A DNA stretch of 24,161 nt. Source: a virus. Position numbers and translations under genes: made by a program. This document shows positions 14,901 through 23,246 of the stretch, one piece after another (the stretch's first letter is position 1; the number at the start of each line of letters is the position of its first letter). The notes beneath the pieces were generated by a model that was not told the DNA's origin, did not search any database, and worked only from the letters and a program-made list of their open reading frames with translations. The stretch covers positions 1-24,161 of IMG/VR virus record IMGVR_UViG_3300021962_000637, one strand, 5' to 3'.

Positions 14901-15641
14901 ATGAAGACTCTTAACACAGATGACATTTTCCTAAGGAATTTAACGATTGCTCTACTTGATCTACTAAATGGCGAAATGGTATTGACCCTTGCTAGGGACG
15001 ATCATAAAGAAGAATTTAGCGTTCCTTTCGTTTATAATTACGGAACGGATGAAGGTTTCCTAAAAGATTTTTACATTGGGCTTCCTGATAATTGTCGAAT
15101 CCCAGTGGCTGAAGGTACCTACGATATTATCCCTAGGGGTATTGTTACCTTATCTAGCTTTCAAATAAAAAGTTCAGATATCACGAACAAGTTCGTTAGG
15201 GGAAGTTTTACAGAAACCGAAAGAGGAAGTACTGATCAAAACGTATTGACTGGATATTCTGCACAATTATTCTCTCTACCGCTGTCTGTTAAATTCGACG
15301 TGAAGATAATTTGTGATAATTTAAACAAGGCCTTCAAGATCGCTGAGAGCATGTTGAATATTAATTATTCAAATAGGGTGATGTACTTTCAGTACAATGG
15401 AGTGAGAATTCCAGCCCAATTCCAATTTCCGGCATCTGAAACGGTTGACAAGCAATACAAATTTACGCTAGTTGATAATAATAAAATCAATGTCACTTTA
15501 TCAGTCGATGTTGAAACCTACTTTCCCAGCTTTGAAAGTACTTCTAAACGTAAAAGCTCAAACGTTATGGAACGAATTAATGTCAATCGTCGTACTGAAG
15601 GCGGAGACCCCGTTGCAAACGGTTGGACTGAGCAATCTTAA
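14901..15641 (+). CDS. Putative tail completion / sheath stabiliser, T4 gp15-like
   Basis: 246 aa, starting MKTLNTDDIFLRNLTIALLDLLNGE. The layout follows T4 gp15: a short N-terminal helix, a beta-strand with FSVPFVYNYG, a region ending IVTLSSFQIKSSDITNKFVRGSF (compare the gp15 Leu-Pro-Arg-hydrophobic strand before the core), a central SVKFDVKIICDNLNKAFKIAESML, and IPAQFQFPASETVD followed by strands ending VDVETYFPSF. gp15 caps the contractile tail and locks the sheath. It is the only tail gene on the plus strand here. Its TAA overlaps the TAA of the convergent tail-tube-like gene (TTAA palindrome at 15638-15641). Similarity is by pattern and not aligned. Confidence 0.5.
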   Translation: MKTLNTDDIFLRNLTIALLDLLNGEMVLTLARDDHKEEFSVPFVYNYGTDEGFLKDFYIGLPDNCRIPVAEGTYDIIPRGIVTLSSFQIKSSDITNKFVRGSFTETERGSTDQNVLTGYSAQLFSLPLSVKFDVKIICDNLNKAFKIAESMLNINYSNRVMYFQYNGVRIPAQFQFPASETVDKQYKFTLVDNNKINVTLSVDVETYFPSFESTSKRKSSNVMERINVNRRTEGGDPVANGWTEQS

Positions 15642-16252
15642 TCAAAGTCTAGCTCTAAATCAAAATTGTAATACTGGAAGGTTGTTGTGAACGTTGTGAA
15701 CTGTGGAGTTATTGAAGAATACGATAAGTTCATTTCGCTAAGTGACTTTAACATGGGTCGGTTGAAAATAATCGAAGAGACCGCGTAACCTTCATTGTTC
15801 AATAGCGTCAATCTAATTGGCTGAAAGAACGGATGATTGTTATTTGCAACAGCGGGTACCGATAGAGCTTGACCCAATGAATTCTGAGTGTTTTCCTTTG
15901 ATACGTTTGCTGGCTCTAAGTAATTCAATGCATTATCCAAAAAGATGAAGTAGTTCAAATAGGCATCGGTCAATTTGAAAGTTATTTTTAACTCTCTTGT
16001 GAATTGATCGGCTATTGGCTTTGAGCTTTGCAATTCTTGAATCTTACCCAATGTTCGAGTTTGGGTTTGTAGACTTGATGAAAAACCTGGAAAATTTATT
16101 GACTGCACAGTAGATGCCATGAAATCAGGTAATGATTTGTAAGGCAATAATAAACTTCTGTAGTACTTACTGTACTTATCCTGTACCGTCTGATTAAAGA
16201 AATCCGGTGGAAAGTTTATGAAAAAACTGTTCTGTCTAGCATTTAGTATCAT
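15638..16252 (-). CDS. Putative tail tube or tube-initiator protein (gp19/gp54-like fold)
   Basis: 204 aa, starting MILNARQNSFFINFPPDFF. Features resembling contractile-tail tube proteins are VQSINFPGFS in the first third, RELKITFKLTDAYLNYFIFLDNAL in the middle, PIRLTLLNNEGYAVSSIIFNRPMLKSLSEMNLSYSS, and a terminal strand FQYYNFDLELDFD. The order of an early specificity loop, then a helix-loop with Leu-Thr-(Asp/Glu), then a final beta-hairpin fits gp19, or the baseplate tube initiators gp48/gp54, which share the fold. No alignment was possible. It is the last gene of the minus-strand modification cluster, 10 nt after the 912-aa gene. Confidence 0.45.
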   Translation of the reverse strand: MILNARQNSFFINFPPDFFNQTVQDKYSKYYRSLLLPYKSLPDFMASTVQSINFPGFSSSLQTQTRTLGKIQELQSSKPIADQFTRELKITFKLTDAYLNYFIFLDNALNYLEPANVSKENTQNSLGQALSVPAVANNNHPFFQPIRLTLLNNEGYAVSSIIFNRPMLKSLSEMNLSYSSITPQFTTFTTTFQYYNFDLELDFD

Positions 16253-16262
16253 ATAGAATTAT

Positions 16263-19001
16263 CTATACGAGAATCTCCTTTAGTTTAGCAATTACTTGAT
16301 CTGCACTAATTAGTTTTGAGCACTCAAATTGGCGATCAGTGCCCTTTTGATCTGGGCACCAGTTCCAATCGCCTGGATCAAATCTTAGTCGATTAGCGCA
16401 GCCTGAACAAGCTCCAGTTGGGGCAGATATTTTAGAAATACCAAGGTTCGGCTCATTGAAAGGTTCGGTGAATCCGGAAATTTGAACGGTTGGTGTATTT
16501 GTTGCCCATGCCAACCAAGTTAATCCGCTACTGATACCAACGAATGCTTGACACTCAGATAGCTCATGAATGACGCCGTCTAGCGGCCCGGGCACAAGTT
16601 GAATAGCACCAATTGGATTTGGATTTCCCATGTATCTGTCTTCTTCTCTCGATAATATTACGGGTTCGTAACCATTTTCTATTAACCAGTCGGTAACCTC
16701 TTGCCAACCAGTTGGATTATTCCAATACTTTGCTTGAGCGGTGCTGTGGATTCCCAATCCGACTTTTTTAGTTAATTTTCTAGTAGGGTAGTCGATCATA
16801 GGTTTGATTTCTTGATAGTCTAATCCTAAAATATCAGAAGCAGTTCTCTGTAAAGGGCCGGTTTTAAAATCTCTAGGATTTCGGTCCGAATCAAAAGTAT
16901 CCCCGTTATTGAACCAACCTAATCTATAAACTGCGTATACTCCTTTTACTGGAGTACCCGGTTCAATAAATTCAATGTTCGGATATGTTTTTTCAAATAA
17001 TTGATTATTAAAAGTTGAACAAATTACTGAACAGTCATGTTTTTTTCTAAATTCCTCAACGTAAGGAAGCCATGCAAAAGTATCGCCTAGTGCCTTTGAT
17101 TCAAGAGCAATGTAGACTCTCTGCCCAGTCGCATCGTACTTTGCAGTTTCAACCACGTTATTGAATTGATTTGAAACTTCAATTCTCCAATTCTTAAAGT
17201 ACTGGATTGAAGTTTTAGCCCAATGACCGGATGAAAGAACTGTTGAGAAATGAGTAATGCCGGAATCATCGTCAATGAAAGAAACTGTGTATGGAACAGA
17301 CGATTTTGATTTTATTTCAGCGTAGGCACCGTCCACGAAATTGTAAAAAATTTCAACATTTGACTCAGCTCCGTCTGGTAAGGTCACGATATTCATTTTC
17401 AAGAAGTCGGATAGGTCATCCTGCAAAAATTCAGAATAGGCCTCAACTCCTAGGTAGTTGACTTTAACTGTTTGACCCTTAGTATATTTTCCCAAGTCGA
17501 TCAAGGTCATGTCTCCGATTCTTAGAGTTACGAATTTAGTAAGACTTGAGTATTTAACTTCAAGCAGATAGTCCGAATCTGCGGCAGATTCGTGAAATCC
17601 TGAAATAAGATGGACGTAAAAGTTACCATTTACATCAGCGCATGGATAAACCTGAAATTTTGCATCATTTCGAAGAATTCCATCTCTATTCCAAACTGCT
17701 TGAGTATTCAGCTCGTTTGAATTTGCAATATATTGACTTACTCGAATGTTTGAAGTTTGCTCCTTTAAGTATTTCAAGAAAAGTCTTTCAAGCTGCCAAC
17801 CTTCAGGCCTATTCGCGTAATATTCCGTAATGGAATTAACTCGCTTCATCATTTCAACAGCAATATCCGTTTTTATTGAAAATAGGTAGGTTGCCATGAA
17901 TGGAGAATCTGATAAATGTGGATCAGCCGCAGAACCTTTATGGTATTCATAGATTACGGCATCATGGTGATGAGCTTGTTCCAAAAAAGTTTGGCGATAT
18001 TGGAATGTGTCAAGAAGACAGTCGTATTCCATGAAATGAATCATCTTTTTACCTAAGTACTTACAAAAGTTGAAAGCATGAGTCATTGATCTCCAAATAG
18101 CGTAATCATGGTGATATGCCATGTGGTTGTCCACTCTGTACTCATTAGTTCTAGTCCATCTACCGCTGGCTAGGCCAACTGAATCAAAGTCTTTGTTCAG
18201 TAAAAGTGGATTATCTTTGTCGAAAATATAGTAATCGACGAGTTTTTGAATTTCAGGTTTTATTGCATAATGTGAAACGAGCAAAATAGGAATGCCTTTA
18301 AATTCTCTAAGCTTCTTAATGCACTCAACTAAATCAGCCTCTTTTTCTAGAGTATTCGGCCATGTGTCAACAACAAAAATATCATCAGTGTACTCACCAA
18401 CTGGGATGATCGATTTTCTATAATCTGGAGAATACATTAAATCCTTTGAGATTCCTCCCTTAACTCCAAAGAAATAAAGATCCCCAGGCGTTGGATTGTA
18501 TTCAAATATTCCGTCTGGAAAGACTTCATCGAATCCTTTTATTTTTCGAATATCTTCTTCAGTTAAGTTCATGTAATAATCTGACCATTCTTCTGAGATG
18601 TTTGCAAGTAATGGGGCTGCCCAGCTTCCGTCAGAATTTCTAGTTCCGTGTTCAGGTCTACCGGTCGAAGCGCAAGTGAATATAAATGCTCCACCCGGCT
18701 TTAACATTCGAATAATATTCTGAATGCTCTTTTGATAAAACATGTCATGTTCAAAAACCTCAGTTGAAATGATTAGATCGAATTGCTCGTCCGGTGCATC
18801 ATATAGATGAGCTACTTGAACGACATCAACATTCGGTCCTTCTCCGACGTCTAAACCAATGTAGTTACAATCGGTCAGAAAGAATCGATTGTTTCCGTTA
18901 ATATCAAGAGACCCTATGTCCAGTACTTTTTTCCCAGTAAAATACTTAGGAAACTCATTGCTTATTTTTCTACAAAATTCCTGTTGTTGTGGATGTGCCA
19001 T
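16263..19001 (-). CDS. Methyltransferase / glycosyltransferase / TibC-type heptosyltransferase fusion
   Basis: 912 aa with three parts. Residues 1-130 are a class I SAM methyltransferase (VLDIGSLDI at 26-34, IGLDVG, LIISTEVFEHD at 76-86, LKPGG). Residues about 200-470 look like a GT-A-type region (SHYAIKPE, then FMEYDCLL at 323-330). Residues about 540-912 match the autotransporter strand-loop-strand O-heptosyltransferase family (TibC, BAH, AAH): YFKNWRIEV, LESKALGDTFAWLPYVEEFRK, PLQRTASDILGLDYQEIKP, KYWNNPTGWQEV, GISSGLTWLAWA, ISGFTEPFNEPN, and four cysteines C865, C868, C882 and C894 (CSGC, NWCPD, FECSK), which hold iron in TibC. Known members transfer heptose from ADP-heptose to Ser residues of repeat-rich proteins. 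A fusion of this kind in a phage is unexpected. The start lies 7 nt after the preceding stop. Confidence 0.85.
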   Translation of the reverse strand: MAHPQQQEFCRKISNEFPKYFTGKKVLDIGSLDINGNNRFFLTDCNYIGLDVGEGPNVDVVQVAHLYDAPDEQFDLIISTEVFEHDMFYQKSIQNIIRMLKPGGAFIFTCASTGRPEHGTRNSDGSWAAPLLANISEEWSDYYMNLTEEDIRKIKGFDEVFPDGIFEYNPTPGDLYFFGVKGGISKDLMYSPDYRKSIIPVGEYTDDIFVVDTWPNTLEKEADLVECIKKLREFKGIPILLVSHYAIKPEIQKLVDYYIFDKDNPLLLNKDFDSVGLASGRWTRTNEYRVDNHMAYHHDYAIWRSMTHAFNFCKYLGKKMIHFMEYDCLLDTFQYRQTFLEQAHHHDAVIYEYHKGSAADPHLSDSPFMATYLFSIKTDIAVEMMKRVNSITEYYANRPEGWQLERLFLKYLKEQTSNIRVSQYIANSNELNTQAVWNRDGILRNDAKFQVYPCADVNGNFYVHLISGFHESAADSDYLLEVKYSSLTKFVTLRIGDMTLIDLGKYTKGQTVKVNYLGVEAYSEFLQDDLSDFLKMNIVTLPDGAESNVEIFYNFVDGAYAEIKSKSSVPYTVSFIDDDSGITHFSTVLSSGHWAKTSIQYFKNWRIEVSNQFNNVVETAKYDATGQRVYIALESKALGDTFAWLPYVEEFRKKHDCSVICSTFNNQLFEKTYPNIEFIEPGTPVKGVYAVYRLGWFNNGDTFDSDRNPRDFKTGPLQRTASDILGLDYQEIKPMIDYPTRKLTKKVGLGIHSTAQAKYWNNPTGWQEVTDWLIENGYEPVILSREEDRYMGNPNPIGAIQLVPGPLDGVIHELSECQAFVGISSGLTWLAWATNTPTVQISGFTEPFNEPNLGISKISAPTGACSGCANRLRFDPGDWNWCPDQKGTDRQFECSKLISADQVIAKLKEILV

Positions 19002-19008
19002 TTAAGAT

Positions 19009-19677
19009 TTATCTTTTTGTTATTATAATTATGCCATTTAGGAAATTTAAAGATTCGATAGATGTTCCGATAAGATCATAACCCTTTCTTTTGAATTGCT
19101 CAATTAAGAGGTCTTCTCTTCGTGCATGGATGTTGGTAATGGACTCTTGCCATTCTCCACCAAAATTAACTTCATCAACTCTTTCCTTGAAATATTCAAT
19201 CATTGTACCTGGCTTCTTAGGACCTCCTCCGTAATCCTCCCAATACGAAGTACATGAATCCTCAACTACGTAAACTCCTGAAGGTTTTACTGAACCAAAT
19301 AGTTTTTCAAATGAAAATATTACATGATGATTCATGTGAGAACCGTCATCAAGGATAATATCAAAAGGTCCCCATTTGTCAGCAATTGATTTTAGGAAAG
19401 CTTCATCATACTGTGAACCTATTTCAACGAATACATTATTCAATAGATCTTCATATTGTTTGCAATCCGGATTAATGTCAATACCGATGATTGTTGCATT
19501 GGGATAATATTCTCTCCAAGTTGCAAGAGATTCTCCATCTAACACCCCAATTTCCAAGAAGGTGAGAGGTTCTAATCTATTGAATGGAAAGTATTTTTCG
19601 TACTTTTCACAGTAGTTATGAAGCTCTGAAGATTTATCTGTACCCTTTGCCTTTGCTATTTTATCTAGTGATCTCAT
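19009..19677 (-). CDS. MycE/TylE-type SAM-dependent methyltransferase
   Basis: 222 aa, starting MRSLDKIAKAKGTDKSSEL. The order LDKIAKAKGTDKSS, then TFLEIGVLDGESLATWREYYPNATIIGIDINPD, then FDIILDDGSHMNHHVIFSFEKLFGSVKPSG, then YVVEDSCTSYWEDYGG, is the pattern of sugar O-methyltransferases related to MycE and TylE. These act on deoxysugars of macrolides, bind Mg through the DDGSH-type aspartates, and use SAM. The length and single domain fit. It lies between two modification-enzyme genes with 7 and 12 nt spacing, so it probably methylates a glycan made by its neighbours; the substrate is not known. Confidence 0.8.
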   Translation of the reverse strand: MRSLDKIAKAKGTDKSSELHNYCEKYEKYFPFNRLEPLTFLEIGVLDGESLATWREYYPNATIIGIDINPDCKQYEDLLNNVFVEIGSQYDEAFLKSIADKWGPFDIILDDGSHMNHHVIFSFEKLFGSVKPSGVYVVEDSCTSYWEDYGGGPKKPGTMIEYFKERVDEVNFGGEWQESITNIHARREDLLIEQFKRKGYDLIGTSIESLNFLNGIIIITKR

Positions 19678-19689
19678 TTTAAAAGCGGT

Positions 19690-22494
19690 TTATTTCCAAA
19701 AGTAAATTAATTGTAGTTTATTATCGTATCCGCACATTAATGTGTAAGAATTGAATCCGAGTTTATTTAGTCTAGTTGTGAATCTATTTCGAAGGTCATC
19801 ATTGAATCTTAGGTGCTCATGATGATACTCAACTGCAATATTTCGAATGTTTGAAAGATGTTCATCACTAATTCCTTCAAGGGCAATAATCTCGGAGCCC
19901 TCAATATCAACCTTTAAGAAATCGATTTTATCAATTAATCCATTATCTAAAAGATAATTCAGAGTGTAGGTGTTGACTTCATATTGAGTCGTGGTTGGAT
20001 CGGTGTGATGCCACAAGTTAGATCCGCCTAGATGAACGCTCTCAGTCAATCTTAGTTTTCCAACCTCATTTCCGATCGCTGCATTGAACAGGATAACATT
20101 GGGTGGAGAATTCTGTTTTAATATTTTGAAGTATCGACGGTCCGGTTCGAAAGTAATGATCTTACTTGCTCCCATGTGATACGCGTATCTGGTGAATACG
20201 CCAATATTTCCTCCCAAATCGACAACTGTATCACCAGGTCTTACCTTAACTAGCTTTTCATCGTGATCTCGAGGATGTTCGTAATCTCCTAAATTATAAA
20301 TTTCATGATATATTGCATAGTCCCAACCGTATTTGTATGCAATATCCAGAGTTGATCCATGAACGTTTTTGATTGAACCTAGGTTTTTGATTTGGTTCTC
20401 AGCGACGAAAAAGTACTCTGACTCAAAGAATGATTTGTCTCTTTGTAGCTTAACGTAGTCTATCATGACCTGAGCGAATTCTAGATTCTTGTTTCCGTGA
20501 AAGTAAAGGATTTTTGATTTATCTTCTGGAATTCTCTGCCATCCGTATATTTTACCGAAGTTCTTAGGGCCGGCATCTCTCCAAAAAGAAAGAAAGTGTT
20601 CCATTGCTTTACCGTTTGTTCCCTGCAGATCGCCGTCCCATTCTGAAACATCGAAGTTTGAAATGGGTAGAAATTTTTGAAAGTTATATTTGCAACGTAG
20701 GTAATTATCAATGCCCTCATCGTTCCATTGAAAGTAGAATCCGTACTCCTCAGGTTTCGTATTCTTGTAGGTTTCAAGAATCTCATTGAACCACCAATCG
20801 CATTTGTTATTATAGAGATAGAGGCAGATGTGGGACTTTGTTGCAAGTCGAGCAATGCCCTCTTTTTCGCAAATGTTTTGATTGAATAATTGTTCGCCAG
20901 GAGTTCCGTCCGGTTTCGTATGCCAACCCACGAAATCCTCTTGTATGTGAATGTCCGGAATTGGATAATTATCGACTAGGCTGAAGTAACTAGCAATGTT
21001 ATCGATGTTGTAGTTCGCAACAATATCTCCGTCGACCCAAATAAAATTCTCAAATTCCTCATTTAGGGACGCAAGACAGGCGTACTGCTTCCAATACCAC
21101 TTATCGTGTTCTGAATGATATGGAATTGATATGGTTTTGCCTATTACGTTTGGCCCCATGTCAGGAACTTCGCAATCAATTCCGTAAACGATTAATTTTC
21201 TTTTTGAAAATAGGTCGAGTGAAGTAGCTAACTTCTGAATCAACGGCATGTACTTCTCGTTCCCACAGGTCACCCATGCAAAGTCAGATGAGTATTCAAT
21301 TGTACTTGCAGTAAGAACCTCTCTAATGTGATCTAATGCGACTACTGCTGCATTTTCCCAACTAAAAATTCTACGAATTTCGTCAGAATCTACTAGTGCT
21401 TTACTCTTGTGAGCTGTGAAATTCTCATAAGCGTCTCTAAGTTTCAATCTCAAATCGTTGAAATCTGGCTCTGCAAAATTTCCTGGAGCATCAGAATTCC
21501 AAGATTCTTGATTTTCAACACCGGCTGGGACTTCACCGACTATTTCTACTGGGATTCCTCTACCTTCGGCAAACTCCAATTGAGCTCCCCAATTACTATA
21601 GATTGATGGAACTCCGCAGGCCATTGCCTCGATTAGAGGTAAGTTCCAACCCTCGCTTCTGGCACAAGAAACAAACACGTCAGCTGAATTAAGTAATTCA
21701 ACGTATTCTTGCTTGCTTATGTGATGTATGATTTTGATACCTGAATGCTTGATTCCGAATTTCTCAAGGCGAGCCTCAGTCGATGAGAGGCCGTCCGTCG
21801 CAAATGGATTATCAACATTAATGATTAGTTCGACAGGTTCGTCTTCTCTAAACGTTTGAGTGAATGCTTGAATGATCTCTCTGGTTGCTTTACGATACTC
21901 CCATCTGCCAATCAAGACAAATTTAAATGGTCTTCCAGTTGGCTCAATCACTTCTCTAGTTCTTGGAAAGAACATAGTAGTGTCAACTCCTTCTGGAACA
22001 ACTTTAACCTTTTCTGCTGGAATTCCTTGCTCTACGGTACAGTCTCTTTGCCACTTACTTGGAACCCAAACCTGATCCATTTTTTTCAATTGCTCAAAAA
22101 ATTCTTCAGGCTGACGAGTCGTTTCCCAAACATTATATGCGATCTTTGGACCAGAGTAATTTTGAAAAAAGTATTCATGTCGATTATCATTCAGAATGAT
22201 GTTGACAATTTGGCCCGATGCGGGCTGTTTGTAGTTTCGATAGAGTGGATATTCTTCGGACCGGCCGCTAGGGTGTATGAGACTTTGGGAATCCAACATG
22301 GTACGCAATTCATCATCCATGTAGTACTCTCCATCATGGGGGCTGTCATTTTGATAGCCATTCCATGAACTGCCGATTGTCCAATTTCTAACTTGGACTG
22401 GGATGTGCTTGTTTAGCGCTTTAAAAAAATTTCGTGAATGGCAATTATAACCAGTATCTCCAATTATTGAAGTGTGAGCTTTTACTAATGGCAT
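19690..22494 (-). CDS. GT4 glycosyltransferase / GT-A / FkbM methyltransferase fusion
   Basis: 934 aa from the ATG at 22494 (MPLVKAHTSIIGDTGYN). An upstream ATG at 22557 would add 21 residues, but a TATAAAAG box lies between, and the preferred start has conserved-looking sequence directly after it. Residues about 1-400 are a GT-B, GT4-type enzyme (VWVPSKWQ, VVPEGVDTTMFFP, IGRWEYRKA, and the EX7E motif in SEGWNLPLIEAMACG). Residues about 405-720 are a GT-A-type domain with a DxD-like WVDGDIV. Residues about 745-934 are an FkbM-type methyltransferase (DTVVDLGGNIGVFT, FEPDRRYF, VDIEGSE). Together it could build and methylate a short glycan. It is the first gene of the cluster and diverges from the hydroxylase gene. 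Confidence 0.85.
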   Translation of the reverse strand: MPLVKAHTSIIGDTGYNCHSRNFFKALNKHIPVQVRNWTIGSSWNGYQNDSPHDGEYYMDDELRTMLDSQSLIHPSGRSEEYPLYRNYKQPASGQIVNIILNDNRHEYFFQNYSGPKIAYNVWETTRQPEEFFEQLKKMDQVWVPSKWQRDCTVEQGIPAEKVKVVPEGVDTTMFFPRTREVIEPTGRPFKFVLIGRWEYRKATREIIQAFTQTFREDEPVELIINVDNPFATDGLSSTEARLEKFGIKHSGIKIIHHISKQEYVELLNSADVFVSCARSEGWNLPLIEAMACGVPSIYSNWGAQLEFAEGRGIPVEIVGEVPAGVENQESWNSDAPGNFAEPDFNDLRLKLRDAYENFTAHKSKALVDSDEIRRIFSWENAAVVALDHIREVLTASTIEYSSDFAWVTCGNEKYMPLIQKLATSLDLFSKRKLIVYGIDCEVPDMGPNVIGKTISIPYHSEHDKWYWKQYACLASLNEEFENFIWVDGDIVANYNIDNIASYFSLVDNYPIPDIHIQEDFVGWHTKPDGTPGEQLFNQNICEKEGIARLATKSHICLYLYNNKCDWWFNEILETYKNTKPEEYGFYFQWNDEGIDNYLRCKYNFQKFLPISNFDVSEWDGDLQGTNGKAMEHFLSFWRDAGPKNFGKIYGWQRIPEDKSKILYFHGNKNLEFAQVMIDYVKLQRDKSFFESEYFFVAENQIKNLGSIKNVHGSTLDIAYKYGWDYAIYHEIYNLGDYEHPRDHDEKLVKVRPGDTVVDLGGNIGVFTRYAYHMGASKIITFEPDRRYFKILKQNSPPNVILFNAAIGNEVGKLRLTESVHLGGSNLWHHTDPTTTQYEVNTYTLNYLLDNGLIDKIDFLKVDIEGSEIIALEGISDEHLSNIRNIAVEYHHEHLRFNDDLRNRFTTRLNKLGFNSYTLMCGYDNKLQLIYFWK

Positions 22495-22514
22495 TACTTG
22501 AGTTGTGTGTTTTT

Positions 22515-22522
22515 CTTTTATA
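22515..22522 (-). promoter_or_regulatory. TATAAAAG box of the glycosyltransferase operon
   Basis: Minus-strand TATAAAAG, 20 nt before the ATG at 22494, with a spacing like the boxes at 3709, 7577 and 14402. It would place transcription start near 22509, inside any longer version of the gene starting at 22557, and therefore helps decide the start. Confidence 0.4.
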
Positions 22523-22567
22523 CTCAAGGTTTTCAATTGGATCAGTAAACTACTCAAAATTTTTAAG

Positions 22568-22575
22568 TATAAAAA
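22568..22575 (+). promoter_or_regulatory. TATAAAAA box of the hydroxylase gene
   Basis: Plus-strand TATAAAAA followed by CTAAAGAC, 17 nt before the ATG at 22593. The ACTAAA context equals that of the box at 7577. It is 45 nt from the opposing box at 22515, so the two genes share a divergent promoter region. Confidence 0.4.
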
Positions 22576-22592
22576 CTAAAGACATAACAATA

Positions 22593-23183
22593 ATGGACTG
22601 GAAAATAGTATTTCCTCAAAAAGAGATTGATCTACTAAATTGGTATTGGTTCGAAAGAGGTTTCTCAATTGATGAAATTAATCGAACTCATGCGCTAGCT
22701 GAGAACTTTAGGTACGAGGATGCTGTCACATTGGGCACAGCGACCCCGACTGATGAAATTAGAAAGAGCCGAATTAAATGGATCAATAATTCTCATAATG
22801 AAGCCAGTTGGCTCTATGGTAAGATGCTAGATTTCGCCAAGACAGCGAACGCTAATTTATGGAACTTTGACCTAATATCAAGCCCGGAAAGTATACAGTA
22901 CACTGAATACAGGGAAGGTGGAGGTCATTACGGTTATCATCTTGATATTGGACAAGGCTCAGCATCTCACCGCAAAGTAAGCATGATCGTGCAATTGAGC
23001 GATCCGAGCGAGTACGACGGCGGCGATTTTGAGATACTTAGGGGAATGAATCCGGAGAAATTACCCAATAACCAAGGAGCTGTCATACTCTTTCCAAGTT
23101 ACATGCTACACAGAGTTACGCCGGTTACTCGTGGAATTAGAAGAAGCCTCGTACTTTGGGTTGGAGGATCCCCGTTTCGATAA
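22593..23183 (+). CDS. 2-oxoglutarate/Fe(II) dioxygenase, prolyl-4-hydroxylase (PKHD) type
   Basis: 196 aa from the ATG at 22593 (MDWKIVFPQKEIDLLNW). A longer frame from 22434 overlaps the divergent gene and has no support. Iron ligands are H116 and D118 (HYGYHLDIG) and H173 (LHRVTPVTRG), and R183 ten residues later is the expected 2-oxoglutarate-binding Arg of the PKHD group (compare the HRV.PVTRG..R pattern of YbiX-like enzymes). The double-stranded beta-helix is complete, including YDGGDFEIL and GAVILFPSYMLHRV. Enzymes of this fold hydroxylate Pro or other residues using 2-oxoglutarate and O2. It sits convergent with a collagen-like fibre gene with Gly-X-Pro triplets, which makes that protein an attractive, unproven substrate. 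Confidence 0.85.
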   Translation: MDWKIVFPQKEIDLLNWYWFERGFSIDEINRTHALAENFRYEDAVTLGTATPTDEIRKSRIKWINNSHNEASWLYGKMLDFAKTANANLWNFDLISSPESIQYTEYREGGGHYGYHLDIGQGSASHRKVSMIVQLSDPSEYDGGDFEILRGMNPEKLPNNQGAVILFPSYMLHRVTPVTRGIRRSLVLWVGGSPFR

Positions 23184-23207
23184 AAATTATTAAACTCTTG
23201 AATTACG

Positions 23208-23246
23208 AAGGAGAACTTGTCCAAAACAAGTTCTCCTTTTCTTTTT
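23208..23246 (+). terminator. Rho-independent terminator between hydroxylase and fibre genes
   Basis: A perfect 12-bp stem AAGGAGAACTTG (23208-23219) / CAAGTTCTCCTT (23227-23238) with a 7-nt loop and a T-rich tail TTCTTTTT. It ends the plus-strand hydroxylase transcript. Read on the minus strand it lacks a T run, so it serves the fibre gene less well if at all; its last bases overlap the fibre stop at 23245-23247. Confidence 0.85.

Noticed and set aside
21856-22368. A 170-codon plus-strand open frame
   Set aside because: It is fully antisense to the GT4 domain, whose motifs are intact, and its translation has no protein-like pattern.
22434-22592. An N-terminal extension of the hydroxylase from an ATG at 22434
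   Set aside because: The extension is hydrophobic, overlaps the start of the divergent gene and its promoter box, and does not belong to the PKHD domain. The TATAAAAA box at 22568 supports the start at 22593.
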